This document shows, one piece after another, positions 43,703 through 52,930 of a stretch of DNA of 64,000 nt; within the stretch, counting starts at the first letter, position 1, and every line of letters begins with the position of its first letter. The stretch is taken from assembly GCF_020037475.1 (NCBI RefSeq), contig NZ_JAIQDB010000003.1, positions 1 through 64,000 of the forward strand, in the 5' to 3' direction. The position numbers and the translations under genes were made by a program. Under the pieces are notes generated by a model. It saw only the letters and a program-made list of their open reading frames with translations, was not told the origin of the DNA and did no database searches. The DNA is from Sutcliffiella deserti. Lineage in GTDB: Bacteria > Bacillota > Bacilli > Bacillales > Bacillaceae_I.

Positions 43703-45124
43703 TCAATGCTTCCACTTTACATACCTCTCCAGAAGCTTCTGAATTTTGCCTTCAAACAATGTTTCTCTCCAATAAAGGTCAGCTGCTTGCTGAACGGCTG
43801 CACTGTGACTCGGATAGGGATGAATGACATTCGATAGCGACCCGATTTTCTTGTTAAACTGCTTTGCTGCAATCAGTTCTTGCATAAAATCGCCCGCATG
43901 CTTTCCAACAGCATGTGCACCGAGGATTTTTCCTTTTTTATCTGTAATAACTTTAACAAAGCCCTCTGTTTGATGATCGGCGACAAACCGGTCGACTTTG
44001 GATAACGGTACACGAAACACTCTGATATCACTGTTTTCATCCCGTGCCTTCTCTTCGGTTAATCCTAGATGGAAGACTTCCGGGGAGGTATAGATAACCC
44101 ATGGCACGTGGTCGTAGCTGACTTTCCGCCGCAGTCCAAGGAGTGCGTTCTGCACAACAAGCTTGCCTTCCATTCCGGCAGCATGGGTGAAGGGGAATGC
44201 ACCGTTCACGTCGCCAACTGCATAAATGTGGGAGACATTAGATTCTAATCGTTCATTAACTTTAATATGGCCTCGTTTATCGGCGTGAACACCTGCTCTT
44301 TCCAGCGCAAGGGATCCAGTATTCGGTACTCTGCCGGCCGCAACAAGGATTTCATCCACCGGAAGTTCACTCAGCATTCCTGCTCTTTTCACGAACAAAA
44401 CTTTCTTACCGTCCCGTACTTCCACTTTTTCAACAGAAGCTTCGGTCAGAATGGTCATTTCTTTTTCCAGTAGCTTTGAGATAGTTTCACCAACTTCATT
44501 GTCCTCTTTTCCAAAAAGAGCTGGCGAACGATCAATGACGGTTGTCTCACTTCCCAATCGCGACATTGCCTGGGCAAGTTCCACCCCGACAGGTCCTCCA
44601 CCGATAACAGCAAGCTTTTGAGGCAGCTCTTGTAAGCTGAATATACTTTCGTTTGTCAGGAACCCGCATTCCTTTAGTCCTTCTACCTCTGGCACTAATG
44701 GACGTGAACCAGTGGAAACGACGATTTTTTTTCCATAAAGCACGGTATCATTCACGCTCACTTCATGTGGAGACTGAAAGCTTCCCGTGCCAAAATATAC
44801 ATCCACTCCTAGCTTTCTGAACCGCTCAACATCGTCGTGTTCCTGAATATGGGAGATAGATTTTTGCACATGATGCATCACGGCTTTTAAATCGACTGTT
44901 CCAGAGGTTTGGATACCGAAACTCTTTAGGGAGCGGGCTTCATAGATCCTGTTTGCCGCTTCAATCAGTGTCTTGGATGGAACACAGCCATAGTGCAGGC
45001 AGTCTCCCCCGAGCAGGTTATTTTTTTCGATCAGGGCAACTTTTCCTCCTAATGAAGCAGCACCAGCGGCAACGGTTAGCCCGCCAGAACCTCCACCTAT
45101 AACGATTAAATCATACTTTTTCAT
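43703..45124 (-). CDS. Pyridine nucleotide-disulfide oxidoreductase, MerA/LPD-like
   Basis: A 473-residue flavoprotein. FAD site GGGSGGLTVAAGA, redox disulfide in DCLHYGCVPSK (~residues 41-51), NAD site GGGPVGVELAQ and second FAD motif YAVGDVNG. The C-terminal dimer domain has HPYPSHSA where lipoamide dehydrogenase has H-x-H-P-T-L-S-E, and there is no vicinal CC tail or HMA domain of true mercuric reductase, so its substrate is probably different. Last gene of the TVP38-CDP-alcohol transferase operon, 6 bases after the preceding stop. Confidence 0.88.
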   Translation of the reverse strand: MKKYDLIVIGGGSGGLTVAAGAASLGGKVALIEKNNLLGGDCLHYGCVPSKTLIEAANRIYEARSLKSFGIQTSGTVDLKAVMHHVQKSISHIQEHDDVERFRKLGVDVYFGTGSFQSPHEVSVNDTVLYGKKIVVSTGSRPLVPEVEGLKECGFLTNESIFSLQELPQKLAVIGGGPVGVELAQAMSRLGSETTVIDRSPALFGKEDNEVGETISKLLEKEMTILTEASVEKVEVRDGKKVLFVKRAGMLSELPVDEILVAAGRVPNTGSLALERAGVHADKRGHIKVNERLESNVSHIYAVGDVNGAFPFTHAAGMEGKLVVQNALLGLRRKVSYDHVPWVIYTSPEVFHLGLTEEKARDENSDIRVFRVPLSKVDRFVADHQTEGFVKVITDKKGKILGAHAVGKHAGDFMQELIAAKQFNKKIGSLSNVIHPYPSHSAAVQQAADLYWRETLFEGKIQKLLERYVKWKH

Positions 45125-45130
45125 TCCGCT

Positions 45131-45718
45131 TCACTCCTTATCTAAGATTCGTTTCGCCTCCAATAAACGTTGTGTGCCTGTAAATGTCTCGACAAAAAAG
45201 AATAAAAGCGTTGTCCATAATACATAGGCAGGTAGGAGCATCATGAGTGAGAGAAATATAAAGCCTTCCGTACGCTCTGCCAAGCCTGCTTGATAGTAGA
45301 AGGATTTAACACCCTGCTTTTCCGATACGGCCCCTACTGTCAAAAAGACCGTCATCGAAAAGATGATTGACACACTCAATAAAAGGAGAGCCCATTGAAC
45401 ATCAGGTATGGCAAAAGCTATTCCAAGAATGACACTGATTTCCACTAGTCTGTCAAAAGTCACATCCATGACTGTTCCAAAGGCGGACGGTTTTGTCTGA
45501 CGAGCCATCGTTCCATCGACTGCGTCCAGATAACCGCTCAGCCATAACACGATAACCGCGATGATAGGGAACCCGTAGTAAAAAAAGATTCCAGATGAAA
45601 TTCCGATGATAAAAGAGAGAATGGTAACCTGATTGGCACTCATCCCAAGCTTAAGAAAGCCTTTCGCCGTCTTTTCAATGGCAGGTTGTACATATTTTCT
45701 TGCATGAGTATCAAGCAT
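45131..45718 (-). CDS. CDP-alcohol phosphatidyltransferase family protein
   Basis: A 195-residue membrane enzyme with the family signature: DAVDGTMAR, then G and the two final Asp residues in FGTVMDVTFD. It transfers a phosphatidyl or related group from a CDP-activated donor to an unknown alcohol. About five to six helices follow. It overlaps the TVP38 gene by 8 bases. Comparable in size and context to YnjF of Escherichia coli. Confidence 0.87.
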   Translation of the reverse strand: MLDTHARKYVQPAIEKTAKGFLKLGMSANQVTILSFIIGISSGIFFYYGFPIIAVIVLWLSGYLDAVDGTMARQTKPSAFGTVMDVTFDRLVEISVILGIAFAIPDVQWALLLLSVSIIFSMTVFLTVGAVSEKQGVKSFYYQAGLAERTEGFIFLSLMMLLPAYVLWTTLLFFFVETFTGTQRLLEAKRILDKE

Positions 45719-46385
45719 CTTTTTTTCCTCCTGTTTTAGTTATACCTAACTTCCCCCGAAGTTTAGGGCTTACTATTACCGGAACAAGTGTTATAAGTAA
45801 AAAGACAAGAACTGCTGCGATTATTCTTCCTGTATTATCAGCAAGAAGGCTCGATCCTAAAAAGTTGTAAGCGAAAGTTCCAGGGATAATACCGATAAAG
45901 GTACCTAGCACAAAGGCCATAAATCTTACTCTCGATACTCCTGCTGCATAGCTGATTAAATCAAAGTTAACAAGAGGAATCAGCCTTAAAAGGAGAACAT
46001 AAACAAAACCGCGTTGTTCTAGCTGCTCGGTTATTTTTGTCATTCTTGGACCGCTGGTTTTTCCTTTCACAAAGCCTGCGCCCACTTTTCTAGCAACAAG
46101 AAAAGACAAAATAGCACCGGAAGTTGCTCCAATAATGGTATAAACTGTTCCCCACACCGCTCCAAAGGCTAGCCCGGCCGTTAGTGACAGGACGGAAGCA
46201 GGAAATAGAATCAACGGGCGGAGGGTATACAAAAGTATGTATAAAATCGGAGAAAATAATCCAAAAGAAAGTATCCATTTTCTGATATCCTGTGGACTCA
46301 AATCGAGGTAGCTATTGTTGATATATAGTAGTACACCAATTATGATAACAATACCTATTATTTTTCCACTATTCTTTTTTAACAT
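45711..46385 (-). CDS. TVP38/TMEM64 family (VTT domain) membrane protein
   Basis: A 224-residue membrane protein with the VTT/DedA-like core: LSFLVARKVGAGFV, then VYVLLLRLIPLVNFDLISYA and GTFIGIIPGTFAYNFLG. Relatives include YdjX/YdjZ of E. coli and eukaryotic TMEM64; VTT proteins are linked to lipid movement in membranes. First gene of a three-gene leftward operon. Its start is only 37 bases from the divergent flavoprotein gene. Confidence 0.87.
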   Translation of the reverse strand: MLKKNSGKIIGIVIIIGVLLYINNSYLDLSPQDIRKWILSFGLFSPILYILLYTLRPLILFPASVLSLTAGLAFGAVWGTVYTIIGATSGAILSFLVARKVGAGFVKGKTSGPRMTKITEQLEQRGFVYVLLLRLIPLVNFDLISYAAGVSRVRFMAFVLGTFIGIIPGTFAYNFLGSSLLADNTGRIIAAVLVFLLITLVPVIVSPKLRGKLGITKTGGKKDA

Positions 46386-46422
46386 AAAATCATCCTAGTT
46401 TAAGAGTGAGGTGTAACACTGA

Positions 46423-47499
46423 TTGAATACTGTTATTTTAGTAGGCGGCGGCCATGCCCATATACAATGCTTAAAACAGCTTCAGAAAGAATCACTCCCG
46501 AGCGCGAGGTTTATCTTAGTGTCCTCCAATAACTATCAATACTACTCCGGGATGTTCTCAGGCTTCACCGAAGGGATTTATGAAGAAAAGGACATCATGA
46601 TCGACTTAACCGAGCTTTCCCGTAAGGCAGGTGTACAGTTTCTTGAAGCGACTGTAACAAAGATGGACCCTGAAAACAAAACGATTTTCTGTGATAATGG
46701 TGAAGTATTAACATACAATATTATTTCCTTTGATATTGGTTCCAGAACGAACCTTGTATCTTTACCATCAAGTGAGGTTAGAACGGTAAAGCCAAACTAT
46801 ACCTTCCCTGATACGATAAAAGAACTTAGGGATTCTCCTTCTCCCTTGATTATAGGAGGAGGCGCTGCAGGTGTAGAAATCAGCTTGTCCATTCTTGCGC
46901 GAAAAAAACGAATCGGTCAGTCAGGACAGGTGACATTGATTAGTTCCTCCCGCCTTCTTCCACATGCTCCCAAAGGGGTATCTACTAGTCTTGAAAAGTT
47001 ATGCAAAAGTAAGGGACTTCACTTCTATTTGAACGAAAAGATTGAAACTATCGAAGAACAGCTAATCCAAACGAGCAATCGAATCCTCAAGCATTCCGGC
47101 GTTTTACTGCTAACGGGACCAGCATCCTTTTCACTTTTCCAAGAAGGTGGCTTGAGCTGCACAGAGGACGGTTACCTTCTTGTCCGCTCTACGCTTCAAA
47201 GTGAGAGCCATCCGGAAATTTTCGGGGCTGGGGACTGTGTGACACTTTCCTCCTATACAGAGCTTGCAAAGAATGGTGTTTATGCGGTGCGTCAGGGACC
47301 TGTGCTGTGGGAAAACATTAAGCGTACCCTCTTAAATAGAAAGCTGACTACCTTTGAGCCGCAAAAAAGATTTCTTTCCATTCTCTCCACAGGCGGAAAA
47401 GAAGCGATGCTCCTGTACGACAAGTTTTATTATCAAGGAAAGCTTCCTTGGAAGCTCAAAAATAAGATTGATAGTGATTTTATGAAAAAATATACATGA
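46423..47499 (+). CDS. NDH-2-like FAD oxidoreductase (SelD N-terminal type)
   Basis: A 358-residue flavoprotein: ILVGGGHAHIQCL at the FAD site, YYSGMFSGFTEG, IIGGGAAGVEISLSI for NAD(P)H and IFGAGDCVTLSS near the end. This GGGHAHI type is found alone and also fused to selenophosphate synthetase; the SelD part is absent here. It starts with TTG at 46423 after GTGAGGTG. Probably a quinone or small-molecule reductase. Convergent with the ABC operon; a bidirectional terminator overlaps its stop. Confidence 0.85.
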   Translation: MNTVILVGGGHAHIQCLKQLQKESLPSARFILVSSNNYQYYSGMFSGFTEGIYEEKDIMIDLTELSRKAGVQFLEATVTKMDPENKTIFCDNGEVLTYNIISFDIGSRTNLVSLPSSEVRTVKPNYTFPDTIKELRDSPSPLIIGGGAAGVEISLSILARKKRIGQSGQVTLISSSRLLPHAPKGVSTSLEKLCKSKGLHFYLNEKIETIEEQLIQTSNRILKHSGVLLLTGPASFSLFQEGGLSCTEDGYLLVRSTLQSESHPEIFGAGDCVTLSSYTELAKNGVYAVRQGPVLWENIKRTLLNRKLTTFEPQKRFLSILSTGGKEAMLLYDKFYYQGKLPWKLKNKIDSDFMKKYT

Positions 47500-47525
47500 C
47501 AGCAGCGATCTTCCCCCTGCTGTCA
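47497..47525. terminator. Bidirectional terminator between flavoprotein and ABC operons
   Basis: TGACAGCAG and CTGCTGTCA make a perfect 9-bp stem with T-rich tails on both strands. The stop codons of both converging genes touch the stem. Confidence 0.85.
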
Positions 47526-48479
47526 TTTAATTTTTATAACATCCTCTGCCTTCTTTATACCTATTAGAAGTTCTTCTCCTTCTTGATAGACGTCCTCTCC
47601 CAAAATGGTTAACTGCTTTTGATTATCTTTGAGTTTAATATCATAAAAGATTTTTCCATGCTTCATTCTTTTATGTACAACGTTTGCACCCCATGAACGA
47701 GCATAGCTTTCTTGCTTGTGAAGGATAAAGAGTTTTTCGGTATGTACAAACGTTACCGGATCGAGCATGAATCCGTCGGAATAGAATTCTGCCACAAAAG
47801 TGCTTTTTGGGTGATAGTAGATATCGGACGGATCCCCAATCTGCTGGAGCTTTCCTTCTCCAAAGACTGCCACCCTGTCTCCTATAATCATTGCCTCTTC
47901 AATATCATGGGTGACGAAAATTGCGGTTGTGTTCTGCTCTTGAAGCAGCTTCTTGACCCAGTCTCTTGTTTCCTGCCGAAGCGCATTATCCAGACTGCTG
48001 AAAGGTTCATCAAGTAAAAGCAGGCTTGGATTGGTTACTAGAGCACGGGAAAGTGCCACGCGTTGCTGCTGTCCTCCTGACAATTCATAAGGCATGTACG
48101 CCCCATAATCGGAAAGACTGACCTTTTCTAGAAAATCCCTTGCTTTTGCGGTTTTCTCCTTTTTACTACCCTGTTGGAACTTAAGGCCATACAAGACATT
48201 ATCTAGTACCGTCATATGCGGAAAAAGAAACGGCTGTTGAAATATCATGACAACCGGTCTTTTGTTGGCAGGTATTGCGGTCATTTCCTTTTCTTCAATG
48301 TAAAAGGTGCCGCCAGTTATTTCCTCGAATCCCGCCAGACATTTGAGAAAGGTCGACTTTCCGGTACCTGAAGGACCGACAATACTGACGATCTCTCCCT
48401 TTGCCATTGTAAAGCTGACAGATTCAAAAACGTACGAAGACTTGTTAAAAGCTTTTTTCATTTCCTGAATGACAATCAT
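47523..48479 (-). CDS. ABC importer ATPase (YnjD-like)
   Basis: A 318-residue ATPase. Walker A GPSGTGKST, signature YELSGGQQQR, Walker B LLLLDEPFSSLD, switch FVTHDIEEAM; a ~100-residue C-terminal TOBE-like domain follows. This is the pattern of ferric iron/thiamine/spermidine-type importers. It is the last gene of the four-gene operon and starts 6 bases after the second permease. Confidence 0.9.
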   Translation of the reverse strand: MIVIQEMKKAFNKSSYVFESVSFTMAKGEIVSIVGPSGTGKSTFLKCLAGFEEITGGTFYIEEKEMTAIPANKRPVVMIFQQPFLFPHMTVLDNVLYGLKFQQGSKKEKTAKARDFLEKVSLSDYGAYMPYELSGGQQQRVALSRALVTNPSLLLLDEPFSSLDNALRQETRDWVKKLLQEQNTTAIFVTHDIEEAMIIGDRVAVFGEGKLQQIGDPSDIYYHPKSTFVAEFYSDGFMLDPVTFVHTEKLFILHKQESYARSWGANVVHKRMKHGKIFYDIKLKDNQKQLTILGEDVYQEGEELLIGIKKAEDVIKIK

Positions 48480-48485
48480 GTAAAA

Positions 48486-49286
48486 TCACTTCCTGAGCGA
48501 ACGGTTTTTATAGGGATTTATTAAATAAAGCATACTTTCAAACAATATAACCACCATTATTGGAAGAAGCGCAAACAAGAGCGAAAAGCTTGCGATCACC
48601 GAAGTATCGACACTGCTCAGATATGGAAAATACAGCAGAGCCAATGTTAGAACATTTCCTCCTCCAATGATGGCGGTGAGGGCAAATTGACTAAGTGAAA
48701 TAACAAAAATGAGAAACACCGCACTGCGAAAGCTGTTGATCATCTGCGGCAGGTACACCGAATAGAATGCGTATGCCTTGTTTCCACCTAGTGTTACCAC
48801 TTGATTCTCCAAGTCACCGCCAAGCCGTTCAAAACCGGCGCGGAAGATCTTGATGGAATAGGGAACCGTCGGAATGAGGTGGATCAGAATCACACCAAGA
48901 ATCGTGTCGCTTAATCCGATGCGAATCATCGCAATATGAATCCCCATAACGACAGCGAGACTCGGAATGAGAATCGGGAGAATTAATATCGTTTCAAGCC
49001 ATGCTTTGCCTTTAAAGGAATGAAAGGCCAGCTTTCTTGCTGCAGGCAAGGCGATGACAAAGTTCAGTAATATAACAAAGATTCCGATAACAAAACTTGT
49101 AAGTACCGCTCGAATTAATTGCGGCTCTCCCAGAAGAACCGACCAGCCTCTCAGGCTTAAACCGGGAGGCAACACCTCTCCCCATCGCCAGTTATAGGCA
49201 AAGCTATTGATGAGAAGTAACAAGACTGGTGTGAGAAAGAATAGTGCCCAAAGGTATTGCCAAGATCTTTTCATAAAATCATCCAT
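48486..49286 (-). CDS. ABC importer permease 2 (YnjC C-half-like)
   Basis: A 266-residue permease with six helices and the coupling motif FERLGGDLENQVVTLGGNKA (EAA-loop). It pairs with the permease encoded 3 bases upstream. In E. coli the corresponding YnjC is one double-length protein; here the halves are separate. Confidence 0.88.
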   Translation of the reverse strand: MDDFMKRSWQYLWALFFLTPVLLLLINSFAYNWRWGEVLPPGLSLRGWSVLLGEPQLIRAVLTSFVIGIFVILLNFVIALPAARKLAFHSFKGKAWLETILILPILIPSLAVVMGIHIAMIRIGLSDTILGVILIHLIPTVPYSIKIFRAGFERLGGDLENQVVTLGGNKAYAFYSVYLPQMINSFRSAVFLIFVISLSQFALTAIIGGGNVLTLALLYFPYLSSVDTSVIASFSLLFALLPIMVVILFESMLYLINPYKNRSLRK

Positions 49287-49289
49287 TTT

Positions 49290-50156
49290 CTAATTATTTC
49301 CCCTCATCATCTGATACCGCTTTTTATTTAACATTGAAGAGGCGGCTGCCGTGATGAGCAAAATGAGGACTGTTATACAAATCATAAAAGCGAAAGACAA
49401 TGGTCGTCTGCTCCAATCTCCTTGGAAGAACCATTCATATGCTACGACCGATACCATTTGAGGATAGGTCGTTCCAAGCAGATAAGGAAGTTCAAAAGCA
49501 GCGATCACAAAGGCAAAAACAATAATTCCTGCCTCTACAAGCACCGGATAAACCCATGGCCACTCGACCGTCTTGAACACGTTCCACTCTCTTCCTCCAA
49601 GAGTCCTTACCACCTGAGGCAGCTGACTAGGCATATTCAGATAAACCGGTAGCAATAGCAAAACGACAAAAGGAACCTCTTTTACTATATACGTAAGGAT
49701 GATGCCAATACCTTGTTCATCTTGAATGATCAGTGGAAAAGAGGACGAGGTCTCAATAACTCCCAACTGATAGAGAATCGATGAGATCCAGCCTGTTTGT
49801 GAGAATAAGAGAATCATCATGTATCCCCAGACAAAGTGTGGAAAAAGCATTGGCAGCCAAAGGAGGCTCCGCGACCTTCTACTTAATACCCTATGATAAA
49901 TAAGCTTTGTCACAGCCAAGCCGATTACAAGGGAACATAGGGTGGATACCCCTGCAATAAATAAACTGTAGGTCAACGAATCTCGGAAGCGCTCCTCTTC
50001 AAACAACGCTGCATAATGCTCCCACGTCCAGCCTGTGCTGCACGCTACGCTTTCACAAAAGGAAAGAAAGAGGGCATAAAGGACGATAACGCTGATAAGG
50101 AAGAGTGCAGGCAAAAATGCCAAAAAATGCTTAGTCTGTCTTGACCACTTCATCAA
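49290..50156 (-). CDS. ABC importer permease 1 (YnjC N-half-like)
   Basis: A 288-residue permease with six helices and an EAA-loop (PSQLPQVVRTLGGREWNVFK). Its start overlaps the binding-protein gene by 26 bases, implying coupled translation and equal amounts. Confidence 0.88.
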   Translation of the reverse strand: MMKWSRQTKHFLAFLPALFLISVIVLYALFLSFCESVACSTGWTWEHYAALFEEERFRDSLTYSLFIAGVSTLCSLVIGLAVTKLIYHRVLSRRSRSLLWLPMLFPHFVWGYMMILLFSQTGWISSILYQLGVIETSSSFPLIIQDEQGIGIILTYIVKEVPFVVLLLLPVYLNMPSQLPQVVRTLGGREWNVFKTVEWPWVYPVLVEAGIIVFAFVIAAFELPYLLGTTYPQMVSVVAYEWFFQGDWSRRPLSFAFMICITVLILLITAAASSMLNKKRYQMMRGNN

Positions 50157-51363
50157 TCCAATGCTCCTTTAGCCAATTCACATACTTTGCATCCACTTCC
50201 GGAAGGTTCTTAGCGGCAAGAGCTTCAGGCGACAGGACAGATGCTCCGCGGTTTATCGCCTCAAGCTTAGCACGATCTTCTTCTGATAGTTTTGCAGGAT
50301 CCAGTGCAATATTTTCTCCCCAGTAGGTGGACTCATATTTTGTTAGCTGGGCTTTTGGGGAAAGGAAGAAGTTTATCGCCGCCATCGCCCCTTCTTTGCT
50401 CGGACTGTTGAAAGGCACCGCAAGAAAATGCGTGTTGCCAATCGATCCGGAGTCCATAATGAAGGATTTCGTACTCTTAGGAAAGTTTCCGTTATTAATC
50501 AGACTCTCGGCACGAGCTTCGTTATACCCGAACGTCATCCAAACTTCCCCCTGATTATACAGGCGGTCGAGCTCCGTCAGGTCGGAAGGATAGGTTCTTC
50601 CTTCTCTCCAGAGGAAAGGCTTGATATCTCTTAGGTAATTCCAGAGATTCTCCTCTCCTTGTTCCAGCAAGTCTTCACTGTACCCTTCTTCTAGTAAACT
50701 GTCCGCACTTGCCACTTTTTCATATAAAAGATGCCTTAAAAATGCATTTCCTGTAAAATCAGCTGCTTCCGGATACGTGAACTTCCCTGGATTCTCCCTG
50801 ACCCAGTCTTTTAACTCGTCAAAGCTATTAGGTGGATCTGCTACTTTTTCTTCATCATAAAAATAGACAAACTGCACCTTGCCCCATGGCGCCTCGAGTC
50901 CTTCCACTTCTGTGCCGAAGTCATATTGAATATCAAGACTTTCGGTATCAACAAACTCCTGCACATTCGGCAGTTTTTCTGTAAAAGGACCGAACAGCAG
51001 CTCATTGTCCTTGGCATTCTTGAAGTTCTCGCCATTAATCCAGATAACATCAATGGTTCCCTTCTCTTTTCCAGCCTTCTTTTCATTAAACAGTTTTTGC
51101 AGGATCTCGTTCGTATCCATCGGAACCCGTTCAAGCGTAATATCATGCTCTTCCATTAAGCGCGGTGAGGCATATTCATCAATATAACGGTTGATTCCGT
51201 CATCTCCTCCCCACATATACATACGGACAGTCGTTCCTTTTGCGGAGTTTTCAATTTCACTCCAGTCCTGCTGCAGCAGTTCCTCTGCACTTTGGCCGTT
51301 TTCGGACTGGCAGGCTGCTAGCATAAATACGGTTATAATTATAAGGATAAGCTTCTTTACCAC
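50131..51363 (-). CDS. ABC importer substrate-binding lipoprotein (YnjB-like)
   Basis: A 410-residue lipoprotein. Lipobox LAACQS near residue 18, then VRMYMWGGDDGINRYID and the late motif GNTHFLAVPFNSPSKEGAMA, which I recognise as characteristic of YnjB proteins rather than of typical iron or thiamine binders. Ligand unknown. It starts with GTG at 51363, AAAGGGG about 11 bases upstream. First gene of the operon. Confidence 0.87.
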   Translation of the reverse strand: MVKKLILIIITVFMLAACQSENGQSAEELLQQDWSEIENSAKGTTVRMYMWGGDDGINRYIDEYASPRLMEEHDITLERVPMDTNEILQKLFNEKKAGKEKGTIDVIWINGENFKNAKDNELLFGPFTEKLPNVQEFVDTESLDIQYDFGTEVEGLEAPWGKVQFVYFYDEEKVADPPNSFDELKDWVRENPGKFTYPEAADFTGNAFLRHLLYEKVASADSLLEEGYSEDLLEQGEENLWNYLRDIKPFLWREGRTYPSDLTELDRLYNQGEVWMTFGYNEARAESLINNGNFPKSTKSFIMDSGSIGNTHFLAVPFNSPSKEGAMAAINFFLSPKAQLTKYESTYWGENIALDPAKLSEEDRAKLEAINRGASVLSPEALAAKNLPEVDAKYVNWLKEHWIDEVVKTD

Positions 51364-51606
51364 AGATGGTTATTCCCCTTTCTATATGTATCTCATACCC
51401 TTATCATACTATTAATACGTGCGAGGTAAGAACTTTAATGTTCTGCTGGAGGTGGTATAAACTGAAGCGTTATTATTTAGTGGTTTCCACAGTAGATTTT
51501 TGAAAAATTCCTGGATTTTAGTAGCTTATATAGCATTTGTATATAGTAGGTATTTGATTGCTACCTCATCCCATTTACAAATGGTAAGATAGTAATCACC
51601 ACGATT
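51364..51606. other. Spacer between ABC operon and YcxB-like gene
   Basis: Divergent interval; no gene or strong hairpin seen. It should contain the promoter of the leftward operon; boxes could not be assigned with confidence. Confidence 0.35.
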
Positions 51607-51621
51607 AAGGAGGAAACCGTC

Positions 51622-52143
51622 ATCCGCCAGATAGAATTCAAATACGAAGTTACAAGACATGCCTTATCCACGCTGGTTGATCATTTTAAACCTTGGCGTT
51701 ATGGAAGAATTCTCTTTTATATAGGAGCTTTCCTATTCAGCATCTATTCCTTCTTCGACCTGCTTCAGATGTACGGGGAGATAGATACCGGATTGTTTGT
51801 CATGTCCGCTATTATGTCATTTATTGTTCCTTTCTTTGTTGCATTCCTTCTAATAAAGATGGTCACTTTTCTTGCTGGGATTATTTTATTAAAGAAACCA
51901 ATCTTTGATGAGGAGATGGTTATTCAATACCAAGAAGGAGAGGACTTTTTCCTTGCAGGTAAAGAACCTTCGAGATTCAACTTTTCCAACAACAGTAAAA
52001 TGATAGAAACGAAGGACTACTACATTCTGTTCAGGGGGAATCTTATGCAGGACGGGATTGCGATTCCCAAGTTCTCTTCGCTTGATGAGGGGTATGAGGA
52101 AAGGGTCGGATTTCTGATCAGAAGAATACAAAGCGTAAAATGA
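51622..52143 (+). CDS. YcxB-like membrane protein with non-standard start
   Basis: About 173 residues. It begins IRQIEFKYEVTRHALSTLVD, has two hydrophobic helices (~residues 33-52 and ~62-88) and a soluble YcxB-like C-terminal domain with NSKMIETKDYYILFRG. A perfect AAGGAGG (51607-51613) is followed by 8 bases and then ATC at 51622, in frame. No ATG, GTG or TTG is in a suitable place; the first, at 51769, would delete the N-terminal segment and first helix. Either ATC is used or the original start is mutated. Confidence 0.6.
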   Translation: MRQIEFKYEVTRHALSTLVDHFKPWRYGRILFYIGAFLFSIYSFFDLLQMYGEIDTGLFVMSAIMSFIVPFFVAFLLIKMVTFLAGIILLKKPIFDEEMVIQYQEGEDFFLAGKEPSRFNFSNNSKMIETKDYYILFRGNLMQDGIAIPKFSSLDEGYEERVGFLIRRIQSVK

Positions 52144-52170
52144 GTAAGAAGTCTTTCGAAGAGGTCCCCA

Positions 52171-52205
52171 AAAAAGCCGCTTTCCCGAATGGGAGGCGGC
52201 TTCGA
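52171..52205. terminator. Terminator between YcxB-like and GNAT genes
   Basis: GCCGC-TTTCCC and GGGA-GGCGGC arms around GAAT, with AAAAAA before and so TTTTTT on the minus strand. It probably serves both convergent genes. Confidence 0.75.
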
Positions 52206-52348
52206 AACAAACAAAAAGGTATTTGATATTATACTTGCGAAGGCACAACAGTTTTTGCAAAATAACCGAAATTATATAGAGCTATAACTTTCATTTTTTT
52301 TATTTATCATCATTGTCTTTCTTCCATTTATACGGTACTTTCTACCGA

Positions 52349-52903
52349 TTATAAAACTTTTCGTTTGTTCCAGTCATCCGCTAGCATCCCGTACACCGCG
52401 TGATCTACATAATGGTCATACAGCCACTCTGCCTGACGGATCTTTCCTTCCATTGTAAAGCCAAGCCGCTCCGGGATACCTCTGCTCTTCAAGTTCTCTT
52501 CCGCCGCACGGATATCAACCCGGTTCATTCGTAGTTCGCTGATGGCATAGTCTGTCAGTGCTTCCGCCACCCTTGTCATGATGCCATTCCCTTGATAATC
52601 CTTATCCAACCAATAGCCAATGTATACCACTTTATTCGTCCAATCTATGGTGTTGTAGCCTGCTGTTCCGACAATTCCCCCTTTGTAGAGGATCATTGTA
52701 GACATCGCTTTATTTTCCGCGTAGCTTTGTCTTGTCCCCTTAATAAAATCCCTAGTGTCCTCTACCGTTTTCGTGGAGTCCAGCCATGGGAGCCACTCAC
52801 GCAGATAATCCCGGGAGTTGTCGGTCAGCTCGAATAGCCGCTCCGCATCTTTTTCCTCTGTTAGTTTCAAAGATAGTTGCTCGTCAATTTTATGTATGAA
52901 CAT
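52349..52903 (-). CDS. GNAT acetyltransferase, RimL/YdaF type
   Basis: A 184-residue enzyme with LREWLPWLDSTKTVEDTRDF, acetyl-CoA motif YWLDKDYQGNGIMTRV and AAEENLKSRGIPERLGF. This is the ribosomal-protein serine acetyltransferase (RimL/YdaF) type. True acceptor not known. Confidence 0.88.
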   Translation of the reverse strand: MFIHKIDEQLSLKLTEEKDAERLFELTDNSRDYLREWLPWLDSTKTVEDTRDFIKGTRQSYAENKAMSTMILYKGGIVGTAGYNTIDWTNKVVYIGYWLDKDYQGNGIMTRVAEALTDYAISELRMNRVDIRAAEENLKSRGIPERLGFTMEGKIRQAEWLYDHYVDHAVYGMLADDWNKRKVL

Positions 52904-52930
52904 AGTTGTACTCCCCCTATTTTTATTATA

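Noticed and set aside
43703..45124. Mercuric reductase call
   Set aside because: It lacks the N-terminal HMA domain and C-terminal vicinal cysteines; there are no other mer genes.
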